DNA of 64,000 nucleotides from JACJYM01 sp965230495 (GTDB lineage: Bacteria > Bacteroidota > Bacteroidia > Chitinophagales > Saprospiraceae). This document shows, piece by piece, positions 9,462 through 18,329 of this stretch. The DNA is taken from contig OZ246004.1 in assembly GCA_965230495.1 (NCBI GenBank), positions 248,001-312,000 on the forward strand, in the 5' to 3' direction. The first letter of the stretch is position 1; each line of letters opens with the position of its first letter. Both the position numbers and the translations under genes were made by a program. The notes beneath the pieces are model-generated. The model worked only from the letters and a program-made list of their open reading frames with translations, was not told the origin of the DNA and did no database searches.

Positions 9462-11141
9462 TTAAGCAAAAATTCTTGACAAGAGAGCTGAGGTGATTAA
9501 ATAGGTGGGCTTTACACCTTCTAAACCTAAACTTCCCGAGGCCAGAGTACTACCGGTTTCCAAAGGATTATCCGAAGCGTAGTAGGCGTACCTAACCTTT
9601 AGATTCTGATCAACACTTTTTCTAATTTTAGATGCGGCTTGAATTGCCTTTTGGTAATGAGCTCCCTCCATTTCTAGGCCAATTGCTTTCCAAGAAGATT
9701 TCATAAAGTACTTCAGTATATCCTTGTTTTGTAATGATGTCCCTAAAACGGTTATCATGGGACCTTCATAAACTCCCAGTCCACAGCCTTTAAAATGTTC
9801 TTTAGTCAGGTCATTAGAAAAAGGATAGTTGTCAGCACTTCCTTCAAAAACATGAGCGGTGGCTATCATAATGTCTCCTTTTTCTCCTGTTAGAATCCCT
9901 GCTTTACCCATTACATTAACCGATTTTATAGGAAGTATTTTCTTTACCCCATTAATGCTACTGGGCTTCAGCAATTCATCCATGGATTCATATGCTTGCT
10001 CTCCAAATGCATAATCCATAACTATGAGGACAGGCATTTGTTCTTTTTTGTTAGAAATTGAAATTTCATTAGGTAAATGGGAAATGTTAAGATGTTGGCA
10101 ATCAAATATTTGAACATTTATATTGGTGCCGCTGAAATCCTGAATTTCAATCATTCCGTTCTTCAGGGCAAAATCTTTGACTTTTTTTCTCATATCCCTA
10201 TTGCCCTCTATACTTAATTCTTCAGCTATATCTTCCAGTGATGAACTACTATACTTTTTCCCCAATGATTGTTTGGCGTAGAGTGCGTTCATTACACTGT
10301 GCATATTGGCCGAAATAACATGAATGGGCCTTGAGTCTATGTTTTTCTCGTGCAAAACTTTTTTAATGTTTTTGGCCCATATTTCACCATGTGTATGATG
10401 CCCTAGATTTTCTCGTAGAGTAAAGGAAAAGCTTATTTCGCGATCGATGTTATCTAAATATTCATCAATACTAAGTTTGCCTAACCAATAGACAATATGA
10501 AATAAGGAGTTAACTTGATCAGCGTTATCAAATTTTTGAGATGCCTTGACTGTTTCATCATAAGATCTTCCAATTATCGAACTGAGATAAGTATAGCCTA
10601 CCTCTTTGTTAAATGGCTCTCCTGATTTAATGTGACCAACAATTTCTTCTAATACTTGCCAACCTCTAGTAACTCTACCTTTCATATCTAAGCAGTTATT
10701 CCTTATTTTTTCTGCTTCTATATACATGAAAGTAAGATGGGTCATTACATCATAAATGTCACTTCGACCACGTGTCATTTCGATGAACATCTGCTGGTTA
10801 TCAATGCGATAACAGTTCCTTCTACGCTTAGAAGGAACGATTGGAGTAAAAGTTGATTCTTCAAAACCTTCTCTACCTATTAATTTTATAAATCTGCATT
10901 CCTCAATGCCTTGGGGCAATCTTTGAAAAATATAAAGTAGTCCATTTAGTTCAACTTTTTCTTTATCGTCAATACTACCATATATTTCAGGTTTGAGAGC
11001 AAGAAGGGCGTTGATCATAGCCTCCCCTGAAACACCAAGTGGTTTATAGCTTCCTCTAATGAATAGATGCTTCATAGCAGTATGAAGTCTTTGGATAGCT
11101 GATCTTGAGATTTGTGCTCGGGTCGGATTTGTTCTCTGCAT
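9462..11141 (-). CDS. Conserved Bacteroidota protein with nucleoside-phosphorylase-like C-terminal domain
   Basis: The first 330 residues match no fold I can name; from memory they resemble a Bacteroidota-restricted family of unknown function (possibly DUF6909). The N-terminus TRAQISRSAIQRLHTAMKHL and the segment ALKPEIYGSIDDKEKV are typical of that family. From about residue 370 onward the sequence resembles a nucleoside phosphorylase: VNVMGKAGILTGEKGD in place of the phosphate-binding glycine loop, then AIGLEMEGAHY resembling the nucleoside-binding Met-Glu motif, then YYASDNP resembling the catalytic Asp region. I infer a cytoplasmic nucleoside- or nucleotide-handling enzyme, without proof. 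The frame stays open to a TTG at 11180, but I prefer the ATG at 11141 because it gives the conserved N-terminus. Confidence 0.7.
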   Translation of the reverse strand: MQRTNPTRAQISRSAIQRLHTAMKHLFIRGSYKPLGVSGEAMINALLALKPEIYGSIDDKEKVELNGLLYIFQRLPQGIEECRFIKLIGREGFEESTFTPIVPSKRRRNCYRIDNQQMFIEMTRGRSDIYDVMTHLTFMYIEAEKIRNNCLDMKGRVTRGWQVLEEIVGHIKSGEPFNKEVGYTYLSSIIGRSYDETVKASQKFDNADQVNSLFHIVYWLGKLSIDEYLDNIDREISFSFTLRENLGHHTHGEIWAKNIKKVLHEKNIDSRPIHVISANMHSVMNALYAKQSLGKKYSSSSLEDIAEELSIEGNRDMRKKVKDFALKNGMIEIQDFSGTNINVQIFDCQHLNISHLPNEISISNKKEQMPVLIVMDYAFGEQAYESMDELLKPSSINGVKKILPIKSVNVMGKAGILTGEKGDIMIATAHVFEGSADNYPFSNDLTKEHFKGCGLGVYEGPMITVLGTSLQNKDILKYFMKSSWKAIGLEMEGAHYQKAIQAASKIRKSVDQNLKVRYAYYASDNPLETGSTLASGSLGLEGVKPTYLITSALLSRIFA

Positions 11142-11208
11142 ATTTTTACATTTAGAATTGTAGTGCAAATTTTGGACCAAAACTTTCGAAGTTCGGGTGT
11201 TGAATAAT

Positions 11209-11733
11209 TTATTTTGTTAACAATGCTTTTTGATATGCTTGAGTGTAATAACTTATTACCTGAGGTATATTTTTATTATTAATTATAGTATCACCGGAGA
11301 TAAGCTTATTATTATTGCTAGAGGATACCACTTCGAAAAGCAACTCATTTTTGTCAATTAATTGATAAGTTATGGTTAAAAGGTTTCCATTGACTTCAAA
11401 AATGGAGGAAACATGATTCCCGAATAACTGTGCATTGAGTTTTATTCCATTGCCTTCATCAATAATCATTTTTCCCTTTGTATCCAATAAGATCATTCTG
11501 TAGTCTCTGATATCTTTGTTAGCATATTTCAATTTCCATATTAAAGTGTCTTTGTGTATTGTGCTGTCTATGTGAAGAATCATATTAATACTATCTCCGG
11601 AGGGATAAAGCAGTAAATCACCTTCCCAAGTTCCTATCCAGTCCAAAGGGTAATTACGCACAAATTCTTGCTGCTCGACAGAATTACAACTAGATATAAC
11701 AAGGACGCCTATGAATAAAAGGATTTTACTCAT
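11209..11733 (-). CDS. Putative lipoprotein of unknown function
   Basis: A 174-residue product with a lipoprotein signal peptide, MSKILLFIGVLVISSC; Cys16 would be lipidated. The rest is predicted beta-rich. It begins with WIGTWEGDLLLYPSGDS, a pattern often seen at the start of lipocalin-like or calycin-like barrels that measure out a small ligand pocket. I do not recognise a specific family. It overlaps the upstream CpeT-like gene by eight bases on the same strand. This implies translational coupling and a shared process, perhaps as two barrel lipoproteins of one envelope complex (inference). Confidence 0.75.
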   Translation of the reverse strand: MSKILLFIGVLVISSCNSVEQQEFVRNYPLDWIGTWEGDLLLYPSGDSINMILHIDSTIHKDTLIWKLKYANKDIRDYRMILLDTKGKMIIDEGNGIKLNAQLFGNHVSSIFEVNGNLLTITYQLIDKNELLFEVVSSSNNNKLISGDTIINNKNIPQVISYYTQAYQKALLTK

Positions 11734-12355
11734 TCTTTATCTTTTTAAAAATGTATGGCCCTTCAGTTGCACCCCATACTTGCTCATCTAAATCATTAAA
11801 GCCTTGATCCCAACTTGTTATTTTATCCTTTTCGATAGTAACGATAGATGTAGCATAGGTAGCTCCTCGCAGAGAACTTTTACATTCTTTATCTTTTGTT
11901 CGACCGGCATATTTATTTTTAGCAAGCTTTTCTAGAAATACAGAACAACCTTGGCGTTCCTCTAAAATACTTTCCGAGAAGTCATCGAAAAATAGAGGGT
12001 CTTTCCATTTGCCGATGAAATCAGACTCATTTTGCAAAGTATAGACGGAGCTCAAAAAAATATTGTTTTCTATATTTTCAATTTTATAAACCCTCTGTCT
12101 ATAGGGTTTGTCTTGCATAGATTTTAATGCCTGTTCTACATAAAGCCAATAGCCCTTCTTGTTTTTCCAGATAGGATACATATGCAATGAAATGTTATAA
12201 TAGCTACTATCGGATTTTGATTGATCTTCACTATCAAAACTGCCGGACATCAAAAGAAAAAGATCTTCAATGTCTGTTTTATCAAGTAGTTTTTTAGATG
12301 AACTACAAGAAAAAAGAATAAATAGTACTACAAGTAAAATCTTTGAATTTATCAC
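11726..12355 (-). CDS. CpeT/CpcT-family lipoprotein
   Basis: The product resembles the CpeT/CpcT family, named for the cyanobacterial lyases that attach bilin chromophores to phycobiliproteins. The segments visible are a GCSVFL motif, the Cys-containing DKECKSSLRGATYATS, and the closing WDQGFNDLDEQVWGATEGPYIF, which together are the family hallmark (residues about 130-205). It has a lipoprotein signal, INSKILLVVLFILFSC, so it sits in the envelope rather than the cytosol. No phycobiliprotein or bilin gene is nearby, and members in heterotrophs have no known role. I chose the GTG at 12355 over a TTG at 12379: a perfect -7 promoter box overlaps the longer form, and the GTG gives a compact signal peptide. 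Confidence 0.8.
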   Translation of the reverse strand: MINSKILLVVLFILFSCSSSKKLLDKTDIEDLFLLMSGSFDSEDQSKSDSSYYNISLHMYPIWKNKKGYWLYVEQALKSMQDKPYRQRVYKIENIENNIFLSSVYTLQNESDFIGKWKDPLFFDDFSESILEERQGCSVFLEKLAKNKYAGRTKDKECKSSLRGATYATSIVTIEKDKITSWDQGFNDLDEQVWGATEGPYIFKKIKNE

Positions 12356-12368
12356 ATCGTCTTTTTTG

Positions 12369-12376
12369 CAAAAGTA
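12369..12376 (-). promoter_or_regulatory. Promoter -7 box of the CpeT-like gene
   Basis: The minus strand reads TACTTTTG, a perfect TAnnTTTG box. It ends 14 bases before the GTG start at 12355, which leaves a very short leader and argues against the upstream TTG start. Confidence 0.6.
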
Positions 12377-12533
12377 CAACTATGAAACATATCTTGTTGA
12401 AGGAAATTGCTTTGAAAGACATATAAGTAAATTGACAAGCAAATAAAGTCGGTAAGAAATATACCTAATGTATTTATTTGTTAGATTTATGCAACTATTT
12501 TTCTTCAAAGGAAGAATATGATGTAACAATAAT

Positions 12534-14912
12534 ATGATAATGAAAGAACTATTACTTCGAAATTGCTTGCCACTGATTCTTCTTGTTTTATGTTTTGAGA
12601 TGATCGGCCAAAAGGCTGGAAATAGGATATTTGATACTTCTTATGTTCATGAAATAAGATTTGAATTTGAACAAAGTGACTATTGGAATACAATGATTTT
12701 GAATTATGAATCCAGTTGGGATGGACAACCGGTTCCTTACATCATGGGAGATGTAATTATTGATGGAGAAAGAGTAGATTCGGTAGGTGTAAGATTTAAA
12801 GGATTTACCTCATATACATATGATTCGGACAAAAAGCCATTTAAGATAGATTTTAATGAGTTTGTCAAAGGTAAAAGATATGATGGTCTTCGTAAATTAA
12901 ATCTCAATAACGGTACAGGAGACCCAGCCATGCTTAGAGATGTGATATGTTATGATTTACTTAGATCTTCCGGTGTAGGTGCTCCTCGAACCTCTTTTTC
13001 TGTAGTTTATGTTAATGATCAATTTTGGGGGCTTTACCAAAATATAGAGCAAGTTGATAAGGAATTTCTTGAAAGAAACTTTTCTAACAACAAAGGAAAT
13101 TTGTTCAAAAATAAGGGCTGGAGTCACCTGGAATATAATGGGCCAAATAAGACTGATTACAACAATATTTTCGAGCTGAAGACTAATGAGGAAGGAGATG
13201 ATTGGAATGGTTTTATTTCCTTAATGGATGTATTGAATAATAGCTCTGACTCTGAATTTGCAGAAAGAATAGAGGATCACTTTGATGTAGACAGATATCT
13301 GAAGACGCTAGCTGTTGATGTAGCTACCAATAATTGGGATTCCTATTTGCAACATGGAAGGAATTGGTATATGTATGAGGACACGAGTACAGGAGTATTT
13401 CATTGGATTCCATGGGATTATAATTTTGCTTTAGGTTCTTATTTCGGTGTCGGCCCGGAGGACACTACTTTATGTGAGTTATATCCTCAATTTATAGCGT
13501 GGACAGATGGTTCGAAGGAAGTTAAATTTTATAACGAGAGTTTTTCGAATAGAGATTATACTTTGCTATGGGACTTTGGTGATGGCAATACCTCAACGGA
13601 AGAAAATCCGGTTCATACTTATGAAGAGAATACTAACTATTTGGTTTGTATAAAAATGATAGTGAATGATCAGTGTCAGGAAGAAATGTGCGAAAATGTG
13701 AACACTGCCTATGACTATGCTTCATGTAACTCCGTAGAAAATGGTTCATTTACAGGGGATGTCAATTATGCTTTCGTGGCTACCGTTTCATGGAATTCTT
13801 CATGTTGCAATTTTTGGTCAGAGGATTGCGATAATATTTATGATTTCTTTTCAGATTCGGGTGAAGGGGGAGATTCCGGTTTTGCTATAGATCAAAGGGA
13901 AAATCAGGGAGTATTAATTAATAGACTGCTTAATGTGCCAGAGTTTAATGAACGATATTATGATTTTTTCTGCGAGCTTATGAATTATCATTTTACGGAG
14001 GAGTATATGCATGATTTTATTGATTACAATAGAGAATTAATTGAAGATTATATAGAAGAGGACCCTAACTATCTATTCAATTTCTCTGATTTCTTGAAGG
14101 ACTCCGGAGAGGAAGGGTTAAAAGAGTACATATCCGATAGAACCGCTGATTTGTTAATGGTATTGGACAGCACTTATGAGTGTCCGAAGTTTATTTCGAG
14201 TATTCCTTATCAAGATATAGTAATTAATGAACTAGTTGCTTCCAACGATTCAACAAGTGGAATATCAGATGCTAATGGTGGTTATGGAGATTGGATTGAA
14301 TTGTACAATAATACTGATGAAGAGGTGAACCTATCTGGCATTTATTTATCTGATAGTAAGACTGATTTTAAGAAATGGGCTTTTCCGGAGGGCACTCTGA
14401 TCGGCGGAGATGACTATTTAATTGTTTGGGCAGATAAGGATGTAGAAGAAGAAGGTCTCCATTCTAATTTTAAACTGAGTAAATCACAGGATGAAGTTAG
14501 ACTCTCGAATCCGGATGGAAGTGTTATTGATTCTGTAAGCTTTTCAGATCAAATTACCAATGTAGGTTTTGCAAGGATACCTAATGGAACAGGAGAGTTT
14601 GAGTTTAGATCAACTACATTTGCAAGTAATAATAACCAGAGTAGTAATACGACAGATATTAATTCGGAATTGAGTGTTCGGTTATCTCCAAACCCAGCTT
14701 TTAGAATACTTGTCATAGAATCTGATGATTTTAAAGATGATATACAACTGGAGGTCTATACTTTGAACGGGAAAAGATTATTGACAAAAGAACAACAGTT
14801 ATTCGAAAGTGGTAAGATTTCTCTAGACGTTGATCGATTGGATAAAGGGATGTATTTGATTAAGATAAGATCGAATAGTAAGGAAGGTAATTTGAAATTT
14901 GTTAAAATGTAA
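12534..14912 (+). CDS. Secreted CotH-family protein with PKD insert, lamin-tail domain and type A T9SS signal
   Basis: A 792-residue exported protein. A signal peptide ends near residue 25 (FEMIGQ). Residues about 35-310 are a CotH-type protein-kinase-like domain: VGVRFKG, KPFKIDFNEF, LRDVICYDLLR and the motif HWIPWDYNFALG. CotH proteins of spores phosphorylate coat proteins; extracellular bacterial versions are mostly uncharacterised. A PKD-like domain (WDFGDGNTSTEENPVHTYEE, residues about 345-390) interrupts the CotH region, whose helical end resumes afterwards (NVPEFNERYYDFFCELM). A lamin-tail-like domain follows (INELVASNDS, GDWIELYNNTDEEVNLSG, residues about 561-700). The last 75 residues form a type A sorting domain (LSPNPAFRI, KGMYLIKI). 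A hairpin terminator follows directly. Start ATG; a second ATG lies two codons on. Confidence 0.9.
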   Translation: MIMKELLLRNCLPLILLVLCFEMIGQKAGNRIFDTSYVHEIRFEFEQSDYWNTMILNYESSWDGQPVPYIMGDVIIDGERVDSVGVRFKGFTSYTYDSDKKPFKIDFNEFVKGKRYDGLRKLNLNNGTGDPAMLRDVICYDLLRSSGVGAPRTSFSVVYVNDQFWGLYQNIEQVDKEFLERNFSNNKGNLFKNKGWSHLEYNGPNKTDYNNIFELKTNEEGDDWNGFISLMDVLNNSSDSEFAERIEDHFDVDRYLKTLAVDVATNNWDSYLQHGRNWYMYEDTSTGVFHWIPWDYNFALGSYFGVGPEDTTLCELYPQFIAWTDGSKEVKFYNESFSNRDYTLLWDFGDGNTSTEENPVHTYEENTNYLVCIKMIVNDQCQEEMCENVNTAYDYASCNSVENGSFTGDVNYAFVATVSWNSSCCNFWSEDCDNIYDFFSDSGEGGDSGFAIDQRENQGVLINRLLNVPEFNERYYDFFCELMNYHFTEEYMHDFIDYNRELIEDYIEEDPNYLFNFSDFLKDSGEEGLKEYISDRTADLLMVLDSTYECPKFISSIPYQDIVINELVASNDSTSGISDANGGYGDWIELYNNTDEEVNLSGIYLSDSKTDFKKWAFPEGTLIGGDDYLIVWADKDVEEEGLHSNFKLSKSQDEVRLSNPDGSVIDSVSFSDQITNVGFARIPNGTGEFEFRSTTFASNNNQSSNTTDINSELSVRLSPNPAFRILVIESDDFKDDIQLEVYTLNGKRLLTKEQQLFESGKISLDVDRLDKGMYLIKIRSNSKEGNLKFVKM

Positions 14913-14920
14913 AAAAAAAG

Positions 14921-14952
14921 AAGGAGATTCCGGCTAAGGGAATCTCCTTTAA
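14921..14952 (+). terminator. Rho-independent terminator after the CotH gene
   Basis: AAGGAGATTCC and GGAATCTCCTT form a perfect 11-bp stem with a seven-base loop, preceded by nine A and followed by a short T-run, eight bases after the stop. Confidence 0.85.
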
Positions 14953-15157
14953 GTATAATAAATTGATGATCGTAATGATCTTATTCTATTTCTCTTGATA
15001 TCCTTCGATATGAGGTGGTTGGTAATCTAGTTTAACTTATTCCTAATCAAATATGAATTATTAATATGATGTATTTCTTGGAATAGATAAAATAATTTCC
15101 ACATTTTAAAGGATAGCCAGGTGTTTATAATGAAATATAAATTCATACTCATATTTT

Positions 15158-16195
15158 GTGGAAATGAACAATAGAATTCCACTAAATATGGACGATAGTT
15201 CGGCTCATATTGAAATAGATAGAATTACTCATGACCTGATCAATTTGATACCTTACAAAAGCAAAAAGGAAAAGGTAATGGAATTGAGTAAACTGCTTGA
15301 TTTAAAGAATTCGGCAGTATATAATAGAATAAATAGACAGACTTCTTTCAGTTTTGAGGAGATAATCAAGATATGTCAAACTTATAATATTTCTCTAGAT
15401 AGTTTGATTTTCAAAAGAGTTAAGGATGACGTTCCTCATCCTTTTTATTCAGATTCGGCAAAAGAGTTACCCAGAACGTATATTGATTATTTTAATAATA
15501 TACAACGACATGTAGAACAAATCGATGAACTAACCAATGTTAGAGCATACATCATGCTTGGAGAGTTTTCAATGCTACATTTATTGGAGTACGAAAACTT
15601 GATGTATTTGAAGCTGTTTATGTGGAACATAGTTAGTTGGAATAATGGAGATATTTTTGAAACATATGACCCGGAACTTTTAATCCAGCAGCAGGATTAT
15701 CAAGTAGCAAAAAGGGCAATTTCACAAATTTATCTTAAAACTAATTCCTATGAATTTTGGAATGATTCCATGTTCAAGTATTTGATTAGATCTGTTAGAT
15801 TCGTTAAGTCTGCTGGGATCATATCAGATAGAGATTTAAGAAAGATTTATCTAGAAATGGAAATGCTTTATCAAGCCTTATATATTGGACTGATGGATGG
15901 CTATAAGTACGATAAATCCGCAAAGAATCGCTATGGAAAAAGAACAGTATACTTTAATGAATCTCTCCATGAGAATGAAATGATTTTTGTGGAGTCGGAT
16001 GAAATTCAAATCGTCTTTAAAATGTATGATACTCCTAATTATTTGAGAAGTACAGGCAAAATTATTTGCGACCATACCAAGCATTGGATAGAAAGAGTAA
16101 GATCACAATCGACGGAAATAACTCACTCTTCTAAATTGAAAAAAATGGCTCTTTTAAGAGAGTTTAGATCAGATATTGATAACCATAATCTCTAG
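15158..16195 (+). CDS. HTH-domain protein, putative transcriptional regulator
   Basis: A 345-residue protein. Residues about 35-95 look like a helix-turn-helix of the XRE/BetR kind: MELSKLLDLKNSAVYNRINR, then FSFEEIIKICQTYNISLDSL. The remaining 250 residues are predicted mostly helical, with no motif I can name. Similar proteins in Bacteroidota have this split, with an N-terminal HTH and a long helical region of unknown function. No signal peptide is seen. The start is GTG at 15158, or ATG two codons later (15164). It stands alone after the CotH terminator, and its 3' end overlaps the convergent serA-like gene by four bases. Regulation of the adjacent serA or CotH gene is possible but unproven. 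Confidence 0.75.
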   Translation: MEMNNRIPLNMDDSSAHIEIDRITHDLINLIPYKSKKEKVMELSKLLDLKNSAVYNRINRQTSFSFEEIIKICQTYNISLDSLIFKRVKDDVPHPFYSDSAKELPRTYIDYFNNIQRHVEQIDELTNVRAYIMLGEFSMLHLLEYENLMYLKLFMWNIVSWNNGDIFETYDPELLIQQQDYQVAKRAISQIYLKTNSYEFWNDSMFKYLIRSVRFVKSAGIISDRDLRKIYLEMEMLYQALYIGLMDGYKYDKSAKNRYGKRTVYFNESLHENEMIFVESDEIQIVFKMYDTPNYLRSTGKIICDHTKHWIERVRSQSTEITHSSKLKKMALLREFRSDIDNHNL

Positions 16196-17139
16196 TTTTT
16201 CAAAATTTCAATTAACTGCTGTGCTAATTCAAGACCAATATTTTCTTGAGCTTCCAAGGTCGAAGCCCCGATATGCGGACTAAGAGAAATATTTTGCTGT
16301 TTAAGAATTCTGGGATCAGGATTCGGCTCGTTAGAAAAAACATCTAGTCCTGCACCAAATACTTTTCCCGTATCTAATGCTTTCATTAGGGCATTTTCGT
16401 CAATAATATTACCTCTAGATGCATTTAACAAGATCACTCCATCTTTCATTTTTTCAATCTCGGAATCATTGATAACAGGTTTGTCGAGACTTGGAGTATG
16501 GCAAGAAATAATATCAGATTCGGTGAGAAGATTTTCAAAATTAGATCTTTTCAATTGAATTGAAATATCCTGATCCAATATTTTAAGAGATAGACTGGTT
16601 TCTTCGACCATGGGGTCAAAGTAAATAACTTTCATACCTGTACCTAGGCAAAGCTTGGCCATTTCTTGGCCTATTCTACCAAAACCTATAATACCTATAG
16701 TTTTATCTTTTAATTCAACTCCCTTACTGTATGATTTTTTTAGTGCCTTGAAATTATTATTACCTTCAAGAGGCATTGTTCTATTGGATTTATGTAAAGA
16801 ACGGACAAGGCTTAATAGATGGCCTAAGGTCAATTCAGCGACCGACCGAGAAGAAGCGGCTGGAGTATTTATGACCGCTATTCCTTTTGATTTAGCGAAA
16901 GATACATCAATATTATCAAGACCTACGCCTCCTCTGCCAATAACTTTGAGGTTAGGACAGTTTTCTATTAACTCTTTTCTCACTTTTGTTGCACTTCGAA
17001 CACAGATAGCGTCATAGGCAGGAAGCATTTCCATCAATTCTTCCTGAGGTATTCTATTGGTATTTACTTGATGTCCGTGTTCTTCCAGAAGCAGGACTGC
17101 TTTTTCATTAATGCCGTCGTTAATTAATATTCTTCCCAT
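16192..17139 (-). CDS. serA: D-3-phosphoglycerate dehydrogenase-like 2-hydroxyacid dehydrogenase
   Basis: Probably oxidises 3-phosphoglycerate to 3-phosphohydroxypyruvate, the first step of serine synthesis. The NAD-binding Rossmann loop is GIIGFGRIGQ (residues 149-158). The catalytic arginine lies in NASRGNIIDE, the glutamate in SNEPNPDPR and the histidine in SPHIGAST near the C-terminus. The substrate-domain signature IGRGGVGLDNID is also typical of SerA. At 315 residues it is the short form without a C-terminal ACT regulatory domain, so serine feedback would have to work differently. serC, often adjacent in this phylum, is not in the window, so another 2-hydroxyacid substrate cannot be excluded. 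The promoter overlaps that of the divergent hydrolase. Confidence 0.87.
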   Translation of the reverse strand: MGRILINDGINEKAVLLLEEHGHQVNTNRIPQEELMEMLPAYDAICVRSATKVRKELIENCPNLKVIGRGGVGLDNIDVSFAKSKGIAVINTPAASSRSVAELTLGHLLSLVRSLHKSNRTMPLEGNNNFKALKKSYSKGVELKDKTIGIIGFGRIGQEMAKLCLGTGMKVIYFDPMVEETSLSLKILDQDISIQLKRSNFENLLTESDIISCHTPSLDKPVINDSEIEKMKDGVILLNASRGNIIDENALMKALDTGKVFGAGLDVFSNEPNPDPRILKQQNISLSPHIGASTLEAQENIGLELAQQLIEILKN

Positions 17140-17160
17140 TATATTTCATATTAAGAACCG

Positions 17161-17192
17161 CAAATATATCACTATTGTTATGCTTGTTACAA
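17161..17192 (-). promoter_or_regulatory. serA promoter (-33 TTG, -7 TATATTTG)
   Basis: On the minus strand a TTG (17192-17190) lies 21 bases before a perfect -7 box TATATTTG (17168-17161). The box is about 22 bases from the serA ATG. Confidence 0.7.
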
Positions 17193-17212
17193 ATTCAGAT
17201 GATATACCTTTG
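17184..17212 (+). promoter_or_regulatory. Hydrolase promoter (-33 TTG, -7 TACCTTTG)
   Basis: TTG at 17184-17186 is followed after 18 bases by TACCTTTG (17205-17212), a perfect -7 box, 27 bases before the TTG start of the hydrolase. It overlaps the -33 region of the divergent serA promoter. Confidence 0.65.
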
Positions 17213-17238
17213 TTAATATAGATTAAAAAAATAAAGTT

Positions 17239-18225
17239 TTGAAAACAAGATATGGTTTCTATGGTTCTATAGCCTTATTGATTTTAGTGTACGCCTTTGG
17301 TCCGAGGGTCGACTATAAGGATTTGGATTTGGATGTAACAAGTAAGTTAAGATACAGCTTAACAGACTTAGATTCTATTATAGAACTACAGGAAAGTGCG
17401 ATAAAGGACTTGAAGCCCGATAATCATGCTCGTGTAATATGGGGCGACGAATCCAAAACTAAAACAAAGTATGCCATTCTTTACTTACATGGTTTTTCTG
17501 CTTCACAAGCAGAGGGCGAACCTATACACAGGAATATAGCGAAAGAGTTTGGATACAACATGTATCTCTCGCGGTTATATGATCATGGTCGATATGCTAA
17601 AAATTCATTTGAAAATTTTGAACCTCAGAATTACTTTGATTCTGCAAGAGAAGCTTTAGATATAGCAAAATCTTTAGGGGATAGTATCATAGTAATGAGT
17701 TGCTCTACTGGTTCTACTTTGTCTATTCTTTTAGCAGCCGAACCCAGAATAAGTCATTATATTATGTATTCTCCCAATATTGATTTAGAAGATCCTATGT
17801 CTAAACTCATTACTAAACCATGGGGATCTAAAATACTAGATGTAGTAATGGAAGGGAAGTATAATCATGTAATATATGACTCACTTGGAAACAGTTATTG
17901 GAATCCTGTTTATCATACGGATGGAATTAGAGGGATGAGATGGATGTTGGATAATTATATGACCAAAGAATATTTTGAAAAAATCGAAAAACCTCTGCTA
18001 TTGGCATATTATTATAAAAATGAAGATTTTAAAGACGATGTTGTTTCTATTGATGCTATGTATGATTTTTTCGGACGAATCAAAACTCCCAAAAGTAAGA
18101 AAGAACTCATTAGACTGACTGGAGCGGAAAGTCATGTGATATCATCTTATATTATGTCCAAAGAAGTAGAAAAACTTCAAAGTGTTACTATAGACTTCCT
18201 TAAAAAGAACTTGATGAATAAATAA
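17239..18225 (+). CDS. Alpha/beta hydrolase, membrane-anchored
   Basis: A 328-residue hydrolase of unknown substrate. Residues about 5-22 (YGFYGSIALLILVYAFGP) form an N-terminal membrane anchor or signal. The fold is shown by YAILYLHGFSASQAEGEP (oxyanion strand and HG motif, about residue 78) and the nucleophile elbow VMSCSTGST. There the usual GxSxG reads S-C-S-T-G, so the nucleophile would be the second serine, near residue 156. A late GAESHVISS supplies the histidine, and the KTPKSKKELIRL strand before it is typical of monoglyceride-lipase or esterase relatives. The start is TTG; the promoter 27 bases upstream supports it. It faces purA in the same direction, with 104 bases and a separate promoter between them. 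Confidence 0.82.
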   Translation: MKTRYGFYGSIALLILVYAFGPRVDYKDLDLDVTSKLRYSLTDLDSIIELQESAIKDLKPDNHARVIWGDESKTKTKYAILYLHGFSASQAEGEPIHRNIAKEFGYNMYLSRLYDHGRYAKNSFENFEPQNYFDSAREALDIAKSLGDSIIVMSCSTGSTLSILLAAEPRISHYIMYSPNIDLEDPMSKLITKPWGSKILDVVMEGKYNHVIYDSLGNSYWNPVYHTDGIRGMRWMLDNYMTKEYFEKIEKPLLLAYYYKNEDFKDDVVSIDAMYDFFGRIKTPKSKKELIRLTGAESHVISSYIMSKEVEKLQSVTIDFLKKNLMNK

Positions 18226-18291
18226 GTATTAGATTTCTATCAACATATTATAAAAATTGATCTATTTCTCTCTTCTAATAAATGTAAAGGT

Positions 18292-18299
18292 TAACTTTG
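18292..18299 (+). promoter_or_regulatory. purA promoter -7 box
   Basis: TAACTTTG matches TAnnTTTG exactly and lies 30 bases before the purA ATG. No TTG at the -33 distance was found. Confidence 0.6.
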
Positions 18300-18329
18300 A
18301 CTTTTAATAACCGGACTAAACATTAAAAA

